Source: Brevibacterium gallinarum | GTDB taxonomy: Bacteria > Actinomycetota > Actinomycetes > Actinomycetales > Brevibacteriaceae | Assembly (NCBI RefSeq): GCF_014836885.1 | Contig: NZ_JACSPY010000001.1 | Coordinates: forward strand, 272,330 to 336,329 | DNA length: 64,000 nt | Reading direction: 5' to 3' | Part shown: positions 28,969 to 37,433 of the stretch, piece after piece | Numbering within the stretch: the first letter of the stretch is position 1 | Layout: every line of letters begins with the position of its first letter | Notes under the pieces: generated by a model | The model's input: only the letters and a program-made list of their open reading frames with translations | The model's database searches: none | Told to the model about the DNA's origin: nothing | Made by a program: the position numbers and the translations under genes

Positions 28969-29030
28969 CGCCTTCAGGCAGGCTCCGATACGCTGAGGCG
29001 AACCTGTTGCACGACCCCGAAAGCTCCCTG

Positions 29031-30239
29031 ATGATCACAGCCCTCCTTTTCACCGGCGCGCTCATCGCCATCTGGGCGCTGTTCGCCCGTGCCCTCGGGC
29101 GCTGGAGGCTCATGGGCCCTCTTGCCATGGCGATCGGTGGAGCAGTAGCCGGCGTCGTCATCGGCGATCGCGTCGGATTCGCGCTCTTCCTCAACTCCAA
29201 TGCGGCTGAGCGGATCGCCGAACTCGTCCTCGCACTGCTGCTCTTCGTTGATGCCACCGAGGTGCGGATCGGAGCGATGAAAGCCGTGCGCGGCCCGGTG
29301 CTGCGACTGCTCTTCATTGCGCTGCCGGTCAGCCTGTTCCTCGCCTGGATGTTCGCCTCGGTGCTGCTGCCTGAACTCAGCCTGGCGGTGACCTTGGCGC
29401 TTGCCTGCGTCATCGTCCCCGTCGACTTCTCACCGGTGACCTCGATCGTCAAGGACACCGCCATCCCGCAGCGGTTGCGCCACATCCTCAACCTCGAAAG
29501 CGGTTACAACGACGGCATCATCACCCCGCTGTTCCTCTTCGCGCTCGCCTTGGCCGGGGATGCGAAGCACGGTGGCCCGGACGCTGCTCTCGGGCAGGCG
29601 ATCCCCGCCTTCCTCATCGCAGTCGCCACCGGGCTGGCCGTCGGGTTCACCTACGGCATGCTGAGCAATCTGGCTGACCGCCGGTCGTGCTTCAGTGCCC
29701 AGTCGATGCGCATCGGACTTGTCGCAGTCCCGCTGCTGACGTACGCGCTGGCGGTGAGTGTGCACGGCAACGGCTTCGTCGCCGCGTTCGTCGCAGGCAC
29801 CGTCTTCCGGATGGTGCGTCGCACCCGAGAGCTGCACGAGGAGCTCTCTCTTGCCGAGGACATCAGCATCATCAACAACATGGTGCTGTGGTTCGTCCTC
29901 GGTGCCAGCGTCATCTTCATCGGCCAGGTGCTCGGCAATGTCTGGCCGGTGCTGCTCCTTGTGATCTTGGCGCTGACGGTCATCCGCATCGTGCCGGTGC
30001 TGGCGGGTCTGCTCGGCTCCCAGCTCGCTGGCCGGGAACGGCTTCTCATCGCCCTGCTCGGTCCGCGCGGCACCGCCTCTGTGGTCTTCGGTCTGCTGGC
30101 GTTCAACGCGATCCCCGACCCCGACAGTGCAGCGATCGTCATCGCTGTCACCGTCTTCCTCCTCGGCGGCAGCGTGCTGCTCCACGGCATCGGCACACAG
30201 CCGGTGGTCACCCGCCTGACAGCGGGGATGCGGCGGTGA
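29031..30239 (+). CDS. cation:proton antiporter (CPA1/NhaP-like)
   Basis: About 402 residues and roughly 12 membrane segments. The core motif around NLESGYNDGIITPLFLFALAL matches the ESGxND of NhaP-type Na+/H+ antiporters, with PVDFSPVTSIVKDT ahead of it and GPRGTASVVFGLLAF near the end. ATG 29031 is my choice; an in-frame TTG at 29007 is possible. TACGCT at 28989-28994 is a likely -10. Divergent from the XRE gene. Confidence 0.85.
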   Translation: MITALLFTGALIAIWALFARALGRWRLMGPLAMAIGGAVAGVVIGDRVGFALFLNSNAAERIAELVLALLLFVDATEVRIGAMKAVRGPVLRLLFIALPVSLFLAWMFASVLLPELSLAVTLALACVIVPVDFSPVTSIVKDTAIPQRLRHILNLESGYNDGIITPLFLFALALAGDAKHGGPDAALGQAIPAFLIAVATGLAVGFTYGMLSNLADRRSCFSAQSMRIGLVAVPLLTYALAVSVHGNGFVAAFVAGTVFRMVRRTRELHEELSLAEDISIINNMVLWFVLGASVIFIGQVLGNVWPVLLLVILALTVIRIVPVLAGLLGSQLAGRERLLIALLGPRGTASVVFGLLAFNAIPDPDSAAIVIAVTVFLLGGSVLLHGIGTQPVVTRLTAGMRR

Positions 30240-30275
30240 GCCTCTGCGACGCGGTGGGTGTCCTCTCTCGGAAGC

Positions 30276-30604
30276 ATGATGAAACGGATCCCGCTTCTCG
30301 TCGCCGTCGCGACCCCGTTGCTTGCTGCGCGGCTCATGAGCGCAGCCGTGGTCCCAGCCATGACCGCTCCCCACGCTGACGCACCGGTGTCCAACGCAAC
30401 CGCCGCAGGAAAATGCGAGACAGGCGACTTCTGTGTCGATACGAGCACGAACGACAAAGGAGATTGGTTCGGAACGGAATGGCCTGGCCTGACTTGAGCT
30501 GCTGGTTCGTCTCGGTTCAGTGCTCGACTTATCGAAAAGTGCACGGCAAAGACCGTTCCTGGCGTAACCGGTGCGGTAAGCACGAGAAGAAGGGCAGCTC
30601 GTAA
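30276..30604 (+). pseudogene. small secreted cysteine-containing protein, frameshifted
   Basis: Signal peptide (MMKRIPLLVAVATPLLAARL) and mature start (AAGKCETGDFCVDTSTNDKG), then a stop at 30497. A second frame continues DLSCWFVSVQCSTYRKVHGK...RNRCGKHEKKGSS to 30604. The break coincides with a 5-bp tandem duplication, GGCCTGGCCT; removing one unit joins the frames as EWPDLSCWF. The pattern is loosely reminiscent of secreted protease-inhibitor-like proteins, but I do not assign a family. Confidence 0.5.
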
Positions 30605-30967
30605 AGAACCCCATGGGCGAGAATACATGCCGAAGTGCCTCTCAGATGTGGTGTTGGCGGTGGGAACCCTATTCACCGCCAGCGGTAGCGGCACTGCTGC
30701 TGACAGGGATGCCGGTTCACGCTCGTGGTGCCCGATGAGCTCGTACCGGCCGGGATCGTCCCGGGCGGGGTTGTGGGAGCGGCGGCGAACGTCCATCGCC
30801 TCAGAACGCTGGTGCAGAACGCTGAGCGCCGACCTCTGCCGGGTGTCCGTTCCCGAGGCCGGGGTCGCCTTCATGCTCGGTTCTGGCCTTGGCGTGGGGC
30901 TGGCTGCTGCAGCAGCATTTCCCCAGGTGAGAGTGCGATGTCAGTGCCTCAGCGTAGCGTATGGGGT
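30605..30967. other. upstream region of the DUF222/HNH gene
   Basis: No convincing gene. Open frames here are extensions or shadows of the downstream gene. A CCCGAGGC copy lies near 30852. TAGCGT (30955-30960) is the probable -10 of the next gene. Confidence 0.45.
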
Positions 30968-32458
30968 ATGAAGAGGACACGTCGTGGAGAACCGCTCGAT
31001 GCCATGGACATCGAGGGGCTCATCGTGGCGTTTTCCCAAGCTCCGACGCTCGTTGACGATGCCGAGGCCTTCGAGCGGATGAACCAGGCCGAGCGACTCA
31101 AGGCCGCGATCACCGCCTATCAGGTGCGGGAGACCGATGCTGCGATCGACCGCCGTTTCGTCACCGAGAAGGCCGCCGGCGTTCCTGCCCATCGCCGCTG
31201 TCGTGGGTTCGGAGCCGAGATCGCCCTCGCCCGGCAGGAATCTCCCTCCCGGGGAAGCCGGTTCGCGAAATTCGCCCAGGTGCTCATGCGCGAAATGCCG
31301 TGCACGTTCCGCGCGCTGGAAGCAGGAGAGATCTCCGAGGAGAAGGCGCGAGCTGTCTTCCGGGAGATTGCGTGGCTGCCCTCGCATCTGCGCCACTCGA
31401 TCGATGCTCAGCTCCAGGAGCTCTTCACCGGCACCGGCCTCAAACGCCTGGCTGGCGAAGCCCGCCGCCTGGCACAGCACGCGGATCCCGCAGCCACCGT
31501 CGAACATATGGAATACGAGGAGAAGCAGCGGCACATCTCCGTCCGCCCGGCACCAGGGAACATGGCGTACCTGACCGCCTTCGTTCCGATGCCGCAAGCT
31601 GTGGCAGCGTATGCGGCCCTTCAGAAGGCTGCCTCGGTGATGGTCGGCACGGGCGAATCAGGTGAGCGCACTGGAGCGCAGATGGCCGCCGACCTCTTCA
31701 TCACCCGCCTGACCGGTCAGGAAGCCGCGACCGACATCTCCGTCGAGATCCAGCTCATCATGACCGACGAGGCTCTCATCAGCGACGGCACGATTCCCGC
31801 CTGGCTGCCCGGCCATGGCCCCCTCCCTGCAGCCTTCACGCGCCGGCTGCTGCAGAACAGTTCGGGAGCGGTCTACCTGCGCCGTCTCTTCACCCAGCCG
31901 GAAACCGGTCAGCTGGTGGCGATGGACTCCAAGCGCCGGACTTTCAACGACGGGCTGCGGCGGATGGTCATCTGCCGCGACGATGTCTGCCGGTCGCCGT
32001 GGTGTGATGCACCGATCCGCCATATCGACCATGCGATGCCGCATGCCGCCGGTGGCGCGACGAGCTGGGCGAACGCTTCAGGACTGTGCGCAGCCTGCAA
32101 TTACGCCAAGGAGAACCCCGGCTGGCGGCATACAGCCACCCCAGATGCGCTGACGGTGCGCACCCCGTCGGGCCAGGAGTACACGAGTCGGACCATCCCG
32201 ATCACGTCGCCTGCGAAATCTCCGGTGGCCAAGGACCCGGAGACCACCGCATCACAGGCCAGGGGAGAGAAGCGCGGCCGCGATGGCCGTCATCGCGACG
32301 GGCCGCGCACCAAGGTCCCGGCCGGCGACGACGCCAGCACCGACGCCAGCACCGACGCCAGTACCGGTGTCGGTGGGGGAGAGGGAGAGACGATCGCCGA
32401 GCTGAGCATCATCGAGTCCTCCATGCTCAACCTCATCATCGACCTGCCGGCAGCCTGA
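30968..32458 (+). CDS. DUF222/13E12-repeat protein with HNH nuclease domain
   Basis: 496 residues. N-terminal DUF222 region (ALEAGEISEEKARAVFREIAWLP) and C-terminal HNH motif (CRSPWCDAPIRHIDHAMPHAAGGATSWANASGLCAACNYAKENPGW), giving the two Cys pairs and the catalytic DH. Such proteins are abundant in actinobacteria and often linked to mobile DNA, but their role is unsettled. ATG 30968 is 7 nt after TAGCGT, hence probably leaderless; the open frame upstream to 30725 is not used. The C-terminus carries a 12-bp repeat (DAST) three times. Confidence 0.85.
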   Translation: MKRTRRGEPLDAMDIEGLIVAFSQAPTLVDDAEAFERMNQAERLKAAITAYQVRETDAAIDRRFVTEKAAGVPAHRRCRGFGAEIALARQESPSRGSRFAKFAQVLMREMPCTFRALEAGEISEEKARAVFREIAWLPSHLRHSIDAQLQELFTGTGLKRLAGEARRLAQHADPAATVEHMEYEEKQRHISVRPAPGNMAYLTAFVPMPQAVAAYAALQKAASVMVGTGESGERTGAQMAADLFITRLTGQEAATDISVEIQLIMTDEALISDGTIPAWLPGHGPLPAAFTRRLLQNSSGAVYLRRLFTQPETGQLVAMDSKRRTFNDGLRRMVICRDDVCRSPWCDAPIRHIDHAMPHAAGGATSWANASGLCAACNYAKENPGWRHTATPDALTVRTPSGQEYTSRTIPITSPAKSPVAKDPETTASQARGEKRGRDGRHRDGPRTKVPAGDDASTDASTDASTGVGGGEGETIAELSIIESSMLNLIIDLPAA

Positions 32459-32516
32459 CAGGCCGGCGCGGAACCACAAACGCCAGCCGGCAGTTCCCGC
32501 GACGAGCAGCTGCGGC

Positions 32517-34334
32517 TCACGCCAAGCTGTCCTGCCAGGCTGAGTACATGCGCCCGAATCGGCTGTTTCCGTGGATGAGCTCTGCTGGCGTGCCGTCTTC
32601 AACAACGCGGCCTGCGTCCATGACGAGCACCCGGTCGGCGATCTCAACCGTGGACAGACGGTGGGCGATGATGATCGCGGTGCGGCCTTCGAGCACGCGT
32701 GCCAGTGCCTGCTGGATCAGGCGTTCGGAGGGGATGTCGAGGTGCGCAGTCGCCTCATCGAGGACGATGACATCGGGATCGGCGAGGAACACACGGGCAA
32801 AGGACACCAGTTGCCGCTGCCCCGAGCTCAACCGGCCGCCGCGCTTCTTCACGTCCGTGTCGTAGCCCTCCGGCAGGCTGCGCACATACGGATCCAGGCC
32901 CACTGCCTCGGCGGCGGCGAGGACCTGGGCGTCTGTGGCATCGGGGTTGCCGATGCGGATGTTGTCGGCGATCGTGCCGGAGAACAGATACGACTCCTGC
33001 GTCACCATCACCAGCGACTCGCGCAGCCGGGCATCAGCGAGCTTGCGCACGTCAACCCCGTCGAGACGCACCGCCCCGGTCGACGGGTCGTACATGCGGG
33101 TCAGCAGCTTCACCAGAGTCGACTTGCCGGCACCGGTCGCGCCGACGACAGCGACGATCTGACCGGCGGGGATCTCCAGGTCGAAGGTCGGCAGCACCTC
33201 GGGACCTTCGGAATCGTAGGCGAAGCTGACATCCTCGAAGGAGATCGACCGGCCGGTGCCGGTGCGCTGCTCAGGCAGCGGCTGCGGATCTGCCGGCGCA
33301 TCGACATCAGGCTCGGCGTCGAGGACCGCCGTGATCTTCTCCAGGGCAGCTGAGGCTGACTGGTAGAGGCTGAAGGACTGCACGAGCTCATCGAGCGGGC
33401 CGTAGAACCGGCGCAGGTACAGCAGGAATGCGGCCAGCACACCGAGCTGGGTGTAGCCGTTGATGACGAGCCAGCCTCCGAGCAGGATGATCCCGGTCTG
33501 CGACAGGTTGCCGATGAGCCGGGTGCCGCCGGCGAACGTCGCCACCCCGTGCAGGGCATCGGTGTTGGCCTGCGCATAGACGGCGTCCTCGCCGGTCAGC
33601 CGCTCAAGGCCTGGGCGCTGCCGCCGGAAGGACTGGACGGCGCGGATCCCACCCATCGTCTCAACGAACTGGACGATGACCCGGGCGATCGAGGTGCGGG
33701 TGCGCCGGTACGCTGAGCGCTGCTGCCGGTGGGCGTAGACGGTGAGGAAGACCAGCGGGATGAACCCGGCGAACGCCACGAGCGCCAGCGGCACGTTCAT
33801 GACCACGAGCGTCACCGCGATCGCCGACATCGTCAGCAGCGAGAGCACCATGCCGTTGAGCGCCTGTGAGACGAACTGCTGGACGGACTCCATGTCCGAG
33901 GTCTGACGGGAGACGAGCCGGCCGGAGGTCGAGCGTTCGTGATAGCGCAGGTCGAGACGCTGCACATGGGTGAACAGCCGGCCGCGCAGATCGAAGAGGA
34001 TCTTCTGGCTCAGCCTGCCGTTGAGCCGGATGCTCAGCCAGGTCGCCGCAGCATCGGCTACGCCGGTGAGCGCGACCGCGGCGATCGCGACGACCAGCGG
34101 GCCGGTGTCGCCGCCCACCGCAGCCGGCAGCCCATCGTCGATCGCGCGGGCGACGAAGAACGGACCGGCAACGCTCATGATCCCTCCGACGGTGATCGAG
34201 ACGATGAGGACGACCGCCAGCGCCAAGTGCGGGCGGATGAGCGAGGCGAGCAGTCTGCGTGCCCGCCGGGAGATGTCCGGCGGCAGCTCCTCGATCTCCG
34301 GGTCGTCGGCCCGGTCAGGCTGTGCGGGACTCAT
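32517..34334 (-). CDS. ABC exporter half-transporter (catalytically complete NBD)
   Basis: 605 residues: six-helix transmembrane domain and ATPase domain. Walker A GATGAGKST, Q-loop VTQESYLF, signature LSSGQRQ, Walker B VIVLDEATAHLD with the catalytic Glu, switch His in IAHRLST. It overlaps the upstream gene by 4 bp. With that partner, which has Asp at the Walker B catalytic position, it forms a typical heterodimeric exporter. Cargo unknown. Confidence 0.92.
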   Translation of the reverse strand: MSPAQPDRADDPEIEELPPDISRRARRLLASLIRPHLALAVVLIVSITVGGIMSVAGPFFVARAIDDGLPAAVGGDTGPLVVAIAAVALTGVADAAATWLSIRLNGRLSQKILFDLRGRLFTHVQRLDLRYHERSTSGRLVSRQTSDMESVQQFVSQALNGMVLSLLTMSAIAVTLVVMNVPLALVAFAGFIPLVFLTVYAHRQQRSAYRRTRTSIARVIVQFVETMGGIRAVQSFRRQRPGLERLTGEDAVYAQANTDALHGVATFAGGTRLIGNLSQTGIILLGGWLVINGYTQLGVLAAFLLYLRRFYGPLDELVQSFSLYQSASAALEKITAVLDAEPDVDAPADPQPLPEQRTGTGRSISFEDVSFAYDSEGPEVLPTFDLEIPAGQIVAVVGATGAGKSTLVKLLTRMYDPSTGAVRLDGVDVRKLADARLRESLVMVTQESYLFSGTIADNIRIGNPDATDAQVLAAAEAVGLDPYVRSLPEGYDTDVKKRGGRLSSGQRQLVSFARVFLADPDVIVLDEATAHLDIPSERLIQQALARVLEGRTAIIIAHRLSTVEIADRVLVMDAGRVVEDGTPAELIHGNSRFGRMYSAWQDSLA

Positions 34335-36238
34335 CGGCGCACCTCCTCAGTCTCGGCAGCAGCATGTGAGCTGGCACCCATGAGGTCGCGGTAGTGGCGG
34401 TTGCGGGCCAGCAGCTCGTCGTGGGTGCCGGTGTCGGTGATCCGTCCGCCCTCGAGCACCGCCACCCGGTCGGCCAGGGCAGCGGTGGAGGGCCGGTGGG
34501 CGATGACGAGTGTCGTCGAATCGCCGAGCACTCGCCGCAGTGCCGTCTGTACGCGGTCCTCGGTGTCGACGTCGACGGCGGAGAGGGGGTCGTCGAGGAC
34601 GAGCACCCGGGGCTTGCCGATGACGGCGCGCGCCAGTGCCAGCCGCTGGCGCTGACCGCCCGACAGCGACAGGCCCTGCTCGCCGACTTCGGTGTTGAGA
34701 CCGTCGGGCAGCCGGCGCACGAAATCGGCTGCCGCTGCGATCTCAAGCGCCTCCCACACCTCGGCGTCGGGGCCATGCGCGTCGCCCAAGCCAGAGGTGC
34801 TGGTCGCCGGTCCCGAGGTGCCGCTTTCCGGTCCCGAGGTGGCGGTTTCCGTTCCCGAGGCGCCGGCTGCCCTGCCCGAGGTGCCGGTTTCCGCAGCCGG
34901 GAGGGCACGGACATCGGCGTGCTTGAGGCCCATGGCGACGTTCTCGCGCACGGTCGTGGAGAACAGCACCGGGTCTTCGAAGGCGACGGAGACGATGCGA
35001 CGCAGCTCGTTGATCCGGAAGTCGCGCAGATCGGCGCCGTCGAGGGTGATGGAGCCAGCTGTGACATCCTGCAGACGCGGCAGCAGTGCGGCCAGTGCTG
35101 TCTTGCCGGTGCCGGTCGCACCGACGAGCGCGAGCGTCTCACCTGGTGCGATGTCGAGGTCGATGTGTGCGAGGATCGGCTCCTCGGCATCGGCGAAGCG
35201 GTACTCGACAGCGTCGAAGCGGATGTGCCCGGCGTAGCTGTGCGGCTGCGGATCCTCGCTGATCTCGCCGTCGGGGTCGGTGATGTCGAGGGGCAGGTCC
35301 ATGACCTCCCAATACCGATTGGCGGCGGTGACCGACATGAGGAAGTCGGCGAGCAGGAAGCCGACCATCTCGATGGGCATGCGCAGGAACATCGTCACCG
35401 TCAGCGCGGCGATGACCTGCCCGACGGTCATCCACCCGCCGATCACACCCCAGGTGCCCACCGCCAGGATCGCCGTGAGCGCAAGCACCGGGATCATGAT
35501 CGCAGCGTCGAACATCCACGAATCGACATAGGCCTTCGTCAGCTCGAAGCCGCGCAGCCGCTCGGACAGGGCGCGGAACCGCTGCGCCGCCCAGGGAGAG
35601 CGGCCGAACGCCTTGAGGATGCGAATGCCCTGAACGGCTTCTTCGACATCGGTGGCGATCTCGCCCATGGTGTCCTGGGCGCTGCGGGAGGCCAGCCGGT
35701 AGCGGCGCTCGAGCACCGCAATGGCGGTCACGGTCGGGACGGCTGCGGCGATGGCGATGATGCCGAAGTACGGGTGCAGGGACGCGAGGATGATGCCGCC
35801 GCCGAGCACGATGAGCGGGCTGGCGATGAGGAACTGCAGGCCGAAGGCGAAGAACCGCCGCAGCTGGGAGAGGTCGTTGACGGCGCGGGAGAGCAGCTGG
35901 CCGGCCGGCCATGCGTCGTGCACGCCGACGGCGACGTACTGCAGCCGGTCGTAGAGACGCTCGCGCCACAGCACTTCCCAACGGGAGGTGATCGGCGCGA
36001 TGAGCCGGCGGCGCAGCCACACAGCGGCCGCCTCGGCGATGCCGATGAGCAGGATGAGGGCCAGGGGCGCGAGCATGCCGGCGAAGTCACCGCGGGCGAT
36101 CGGCCCGTCGACGATCCAGCCGGTGATCATCGGCACGAGCAGGGCGATGCCCATCGATCCGAGGGTGAGGACGAAGATGAAGAGGTAGACGCCCAGCCGC
36201 GCTCGCACGTCAGGCCAGAATCTCCACAGTGAGCGCAT
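34331..36238 (-). CDS. ABC exporter half-transporter (degenerate NBD) with repeat-derived insert
   Basis: 635 residues. Walker A GATGTGKTA, Q-loop FEDPVLF, signature LSGGQRQ, Walker B VLVLDDPLSAVD (Asp in place of the catalytic Glu, usual for one half of heterodimers). Between NVAMGLKHAD and DAEVWEAL, where the family is compact, lies a ~40-residue Ser/Gly/Thr insert of 7-residue units (RAAGASG, TETATSG, PESGTSG, PATSTSG), encoded by five 21-bp copies of the CCCGAGG repeat. TAGGCT lies 8 nt before the ATG. Confidence 0.92.
   Translation of the reverse strand: MRSLWRFWPDVRARLGVYLFIFVLTLGSMGIALLVPMITGWIVDGPIARGDFAGMLAPLALILLIGIAEAAAVWLRRRLIAPITSRWEVLWRERLYDRLQYVAVGVHDAWPAGQLLSRAVNDLSQLRRFFAFGLQFLIASPLIVLGGGIILASLHPYFGIIAIAAAVPTVTAIAVLERRYRLASRSAQDTMGEIATDVEEAVQGIRILKAFGRSPWAAQRFRALSERLRGFELTKAYVDSWMFDAAIMIPVLALTAILAVGTWGVIGGWMTVGQVIAALTVTMFLRMPIEMVGFLLADFLMSVTAANRYWEVMDLPLDITDPDGEISEDPQPHSYAGHIRFDAVEYRFADAEEPILAHIDLDIAPGETLALVGATGTGKTALAALLPRLQDVTAGSITLDGADLRDFRINELRRIVSVAFEDPVLFSTTVRENVAMGLKHADVRALPAAETGTSGRAAGASGTETATSGPESGTSGPATSTSGLGDAHGPDAEVWEALEIAAAADFVRRLPDGLNTEVGEQGLSLSGGQRQRLALARAVIGKPRVLVLDDPLSAVDVDTEDRVQTALRRVLGDSTTLVIAHRPSTAALADRVAVLEGGRITDTGTHDELLARNRHYRDLMGASSHAAAETEEVRR
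34791..34895. repeat. 21-bp tandem CCCGAGG array inside the ABC exporter gene
   Basis: Units begin at 34791, 34812, 34833, 34854 and 34875 on the plus strand, an exact 21-bp period that keeps the frame. Confidence 0.85.
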
Positions 36239-36394
36239 GATTCATCAGCCTAGTGCAGTTTCGGGCACCTGCATGGATGCGCATCGGACTTCTTCACCCG
36301 CTCCGTCTGCTGGTGGCAGAATCGAGCCGCGGCGCTGCACCCTGACCGCTCAGACGCGCACGCGCAGACGGCGGCGTCGGATACGCTGGCCGGC

Positions 36395-37399
36395 ATGAGC
36401 TCCGAGACCGCGGACACGGTGCGCCTGCACGTGCAGCCGTGCACGCAGATCATCCCGTTCTGGCACATCGACACCCCGCCGGGCATCACTGCCGAGATCC
36501 GGGTGCGCGCCGCCGCCGAGGTGACCGGCGCGTTCTCCGATTGGGTGACCGTGGCCTCCTGGTCGAGTCAGGGGACCGGGGAGTCGACGACGCTGACCGC
36601 CCAGCAGGTCCACGGTCTGCGCACCGACGCCGACACCGTCATCGTCGACACCGCCGCACTCGGCGGCCCGGCCCGGGTCGTCGATCTGGCAGTCCGGGCA
36701 GTGCCTGCCGCGAGGGCACCTGCGGCACCTGTGACTGTGCACTGGATCGATGCCCTCACCCGCACGCCAGCCCGGCCGCGTGCGGAGATCACTGCTTCGG
36801 CTCCGCGCGGCATCGACATCGAGCACCGGCTGCCGCAGATCAGCCAGCACGCCTGCGGTGTGCTCGACGGCTTCGCGCAGGCCGACAGCTGGTGCTCACC
36901 GACGTCGCTGACGATGGTGATGGAATGGCTGTCCGCAGGCGGCGCACACGCCGGGCTGGACGACCCCGCAATGTCGCGTCCCGCCGGTGAGGACGCCGCA
37001 GACCGCGTCCCCCCGACGATCCGCGGAGTGTGGGATCGCACGTACGGCGGTGCCGGGAACTGGGCATTCAACGTCGCCTGGGCCAACGGGCAGGGCTTCG
37101 ACGCACGGCTCGACGCGCTGGCCAGCATGCGGGAGGCCGAGGAGCTGCTGGCGGCAGGGGAGGTGCTCATCGCCTCCGTGTCCTTCACCTCCGAACAGCT
37201 GCCCCAGGCCGGCTACCCGACGGCCGGTCATCTGCTCATCATCACCGGCGTCACCGCCGCAGGCGATGTCCGCGTCCACGATCCCGGCCGGGCGATCGCC
37301 GACGGTGTGCGCGCAGTTTATCCGCGGGAGGCCTTCGAACGAGCGTGGCTGTCAGCCGAGGGCTCCGGTGGCCTCGTCTATCGGCTTGCCCGCCGCTGA
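36395..37399 (+). CDS. C39-like cysteine peptidase
   Basis: 334 residues. Catalytic Cys about 167 in DSWCSPTSLTMVMEWL, His in AGHLLIITGVTAAGD, followed by VHDP with the Asp. The N-terminal ~150 residues are a beta-rich region typical of Peptidase_C39_2 proteins in actinobacteria. No signal peptide seen. TACGCT (36382-36387) ends 7 nt before the ATG, so the transcript is probably leaderless. Divergent from the ABC exporter; no cargo peptide gene is evident beside it. Confidence 0.82.
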   Translation: MSSETADTVRLHVQPCTQIIPFWHIDTPPGITAEIRVRAAAEVTGAFSDWVTVASWSSQGTGESTTLTAQQVHGLRTDADTVIVDTAALGGPARVVDLAVRAVPAARAPAAPVTVHWIDALTRTPARPRAEITASAPRGIDIEHRLPQISQHACGVLDGFAQADSWCSPTSLTMVMEWLSAGGAHAGLDDPAMSRPAGEDAADRVPPTIRGVWDRTYGGAGNWAFNVAWANGQGFDARLDALASMREAEELLAAGEVLIASVSFTSEQLPQAGYPTAGHLLIITGVTAAGDVRVHDPGRAIADGVRAVYPREAFERAWLSAEGSGGLVYRLARR

Positions 37400-37433
37400 G
37401 CACCGGAAGCGGCACGGCGCGTCGGGTAAGTGA

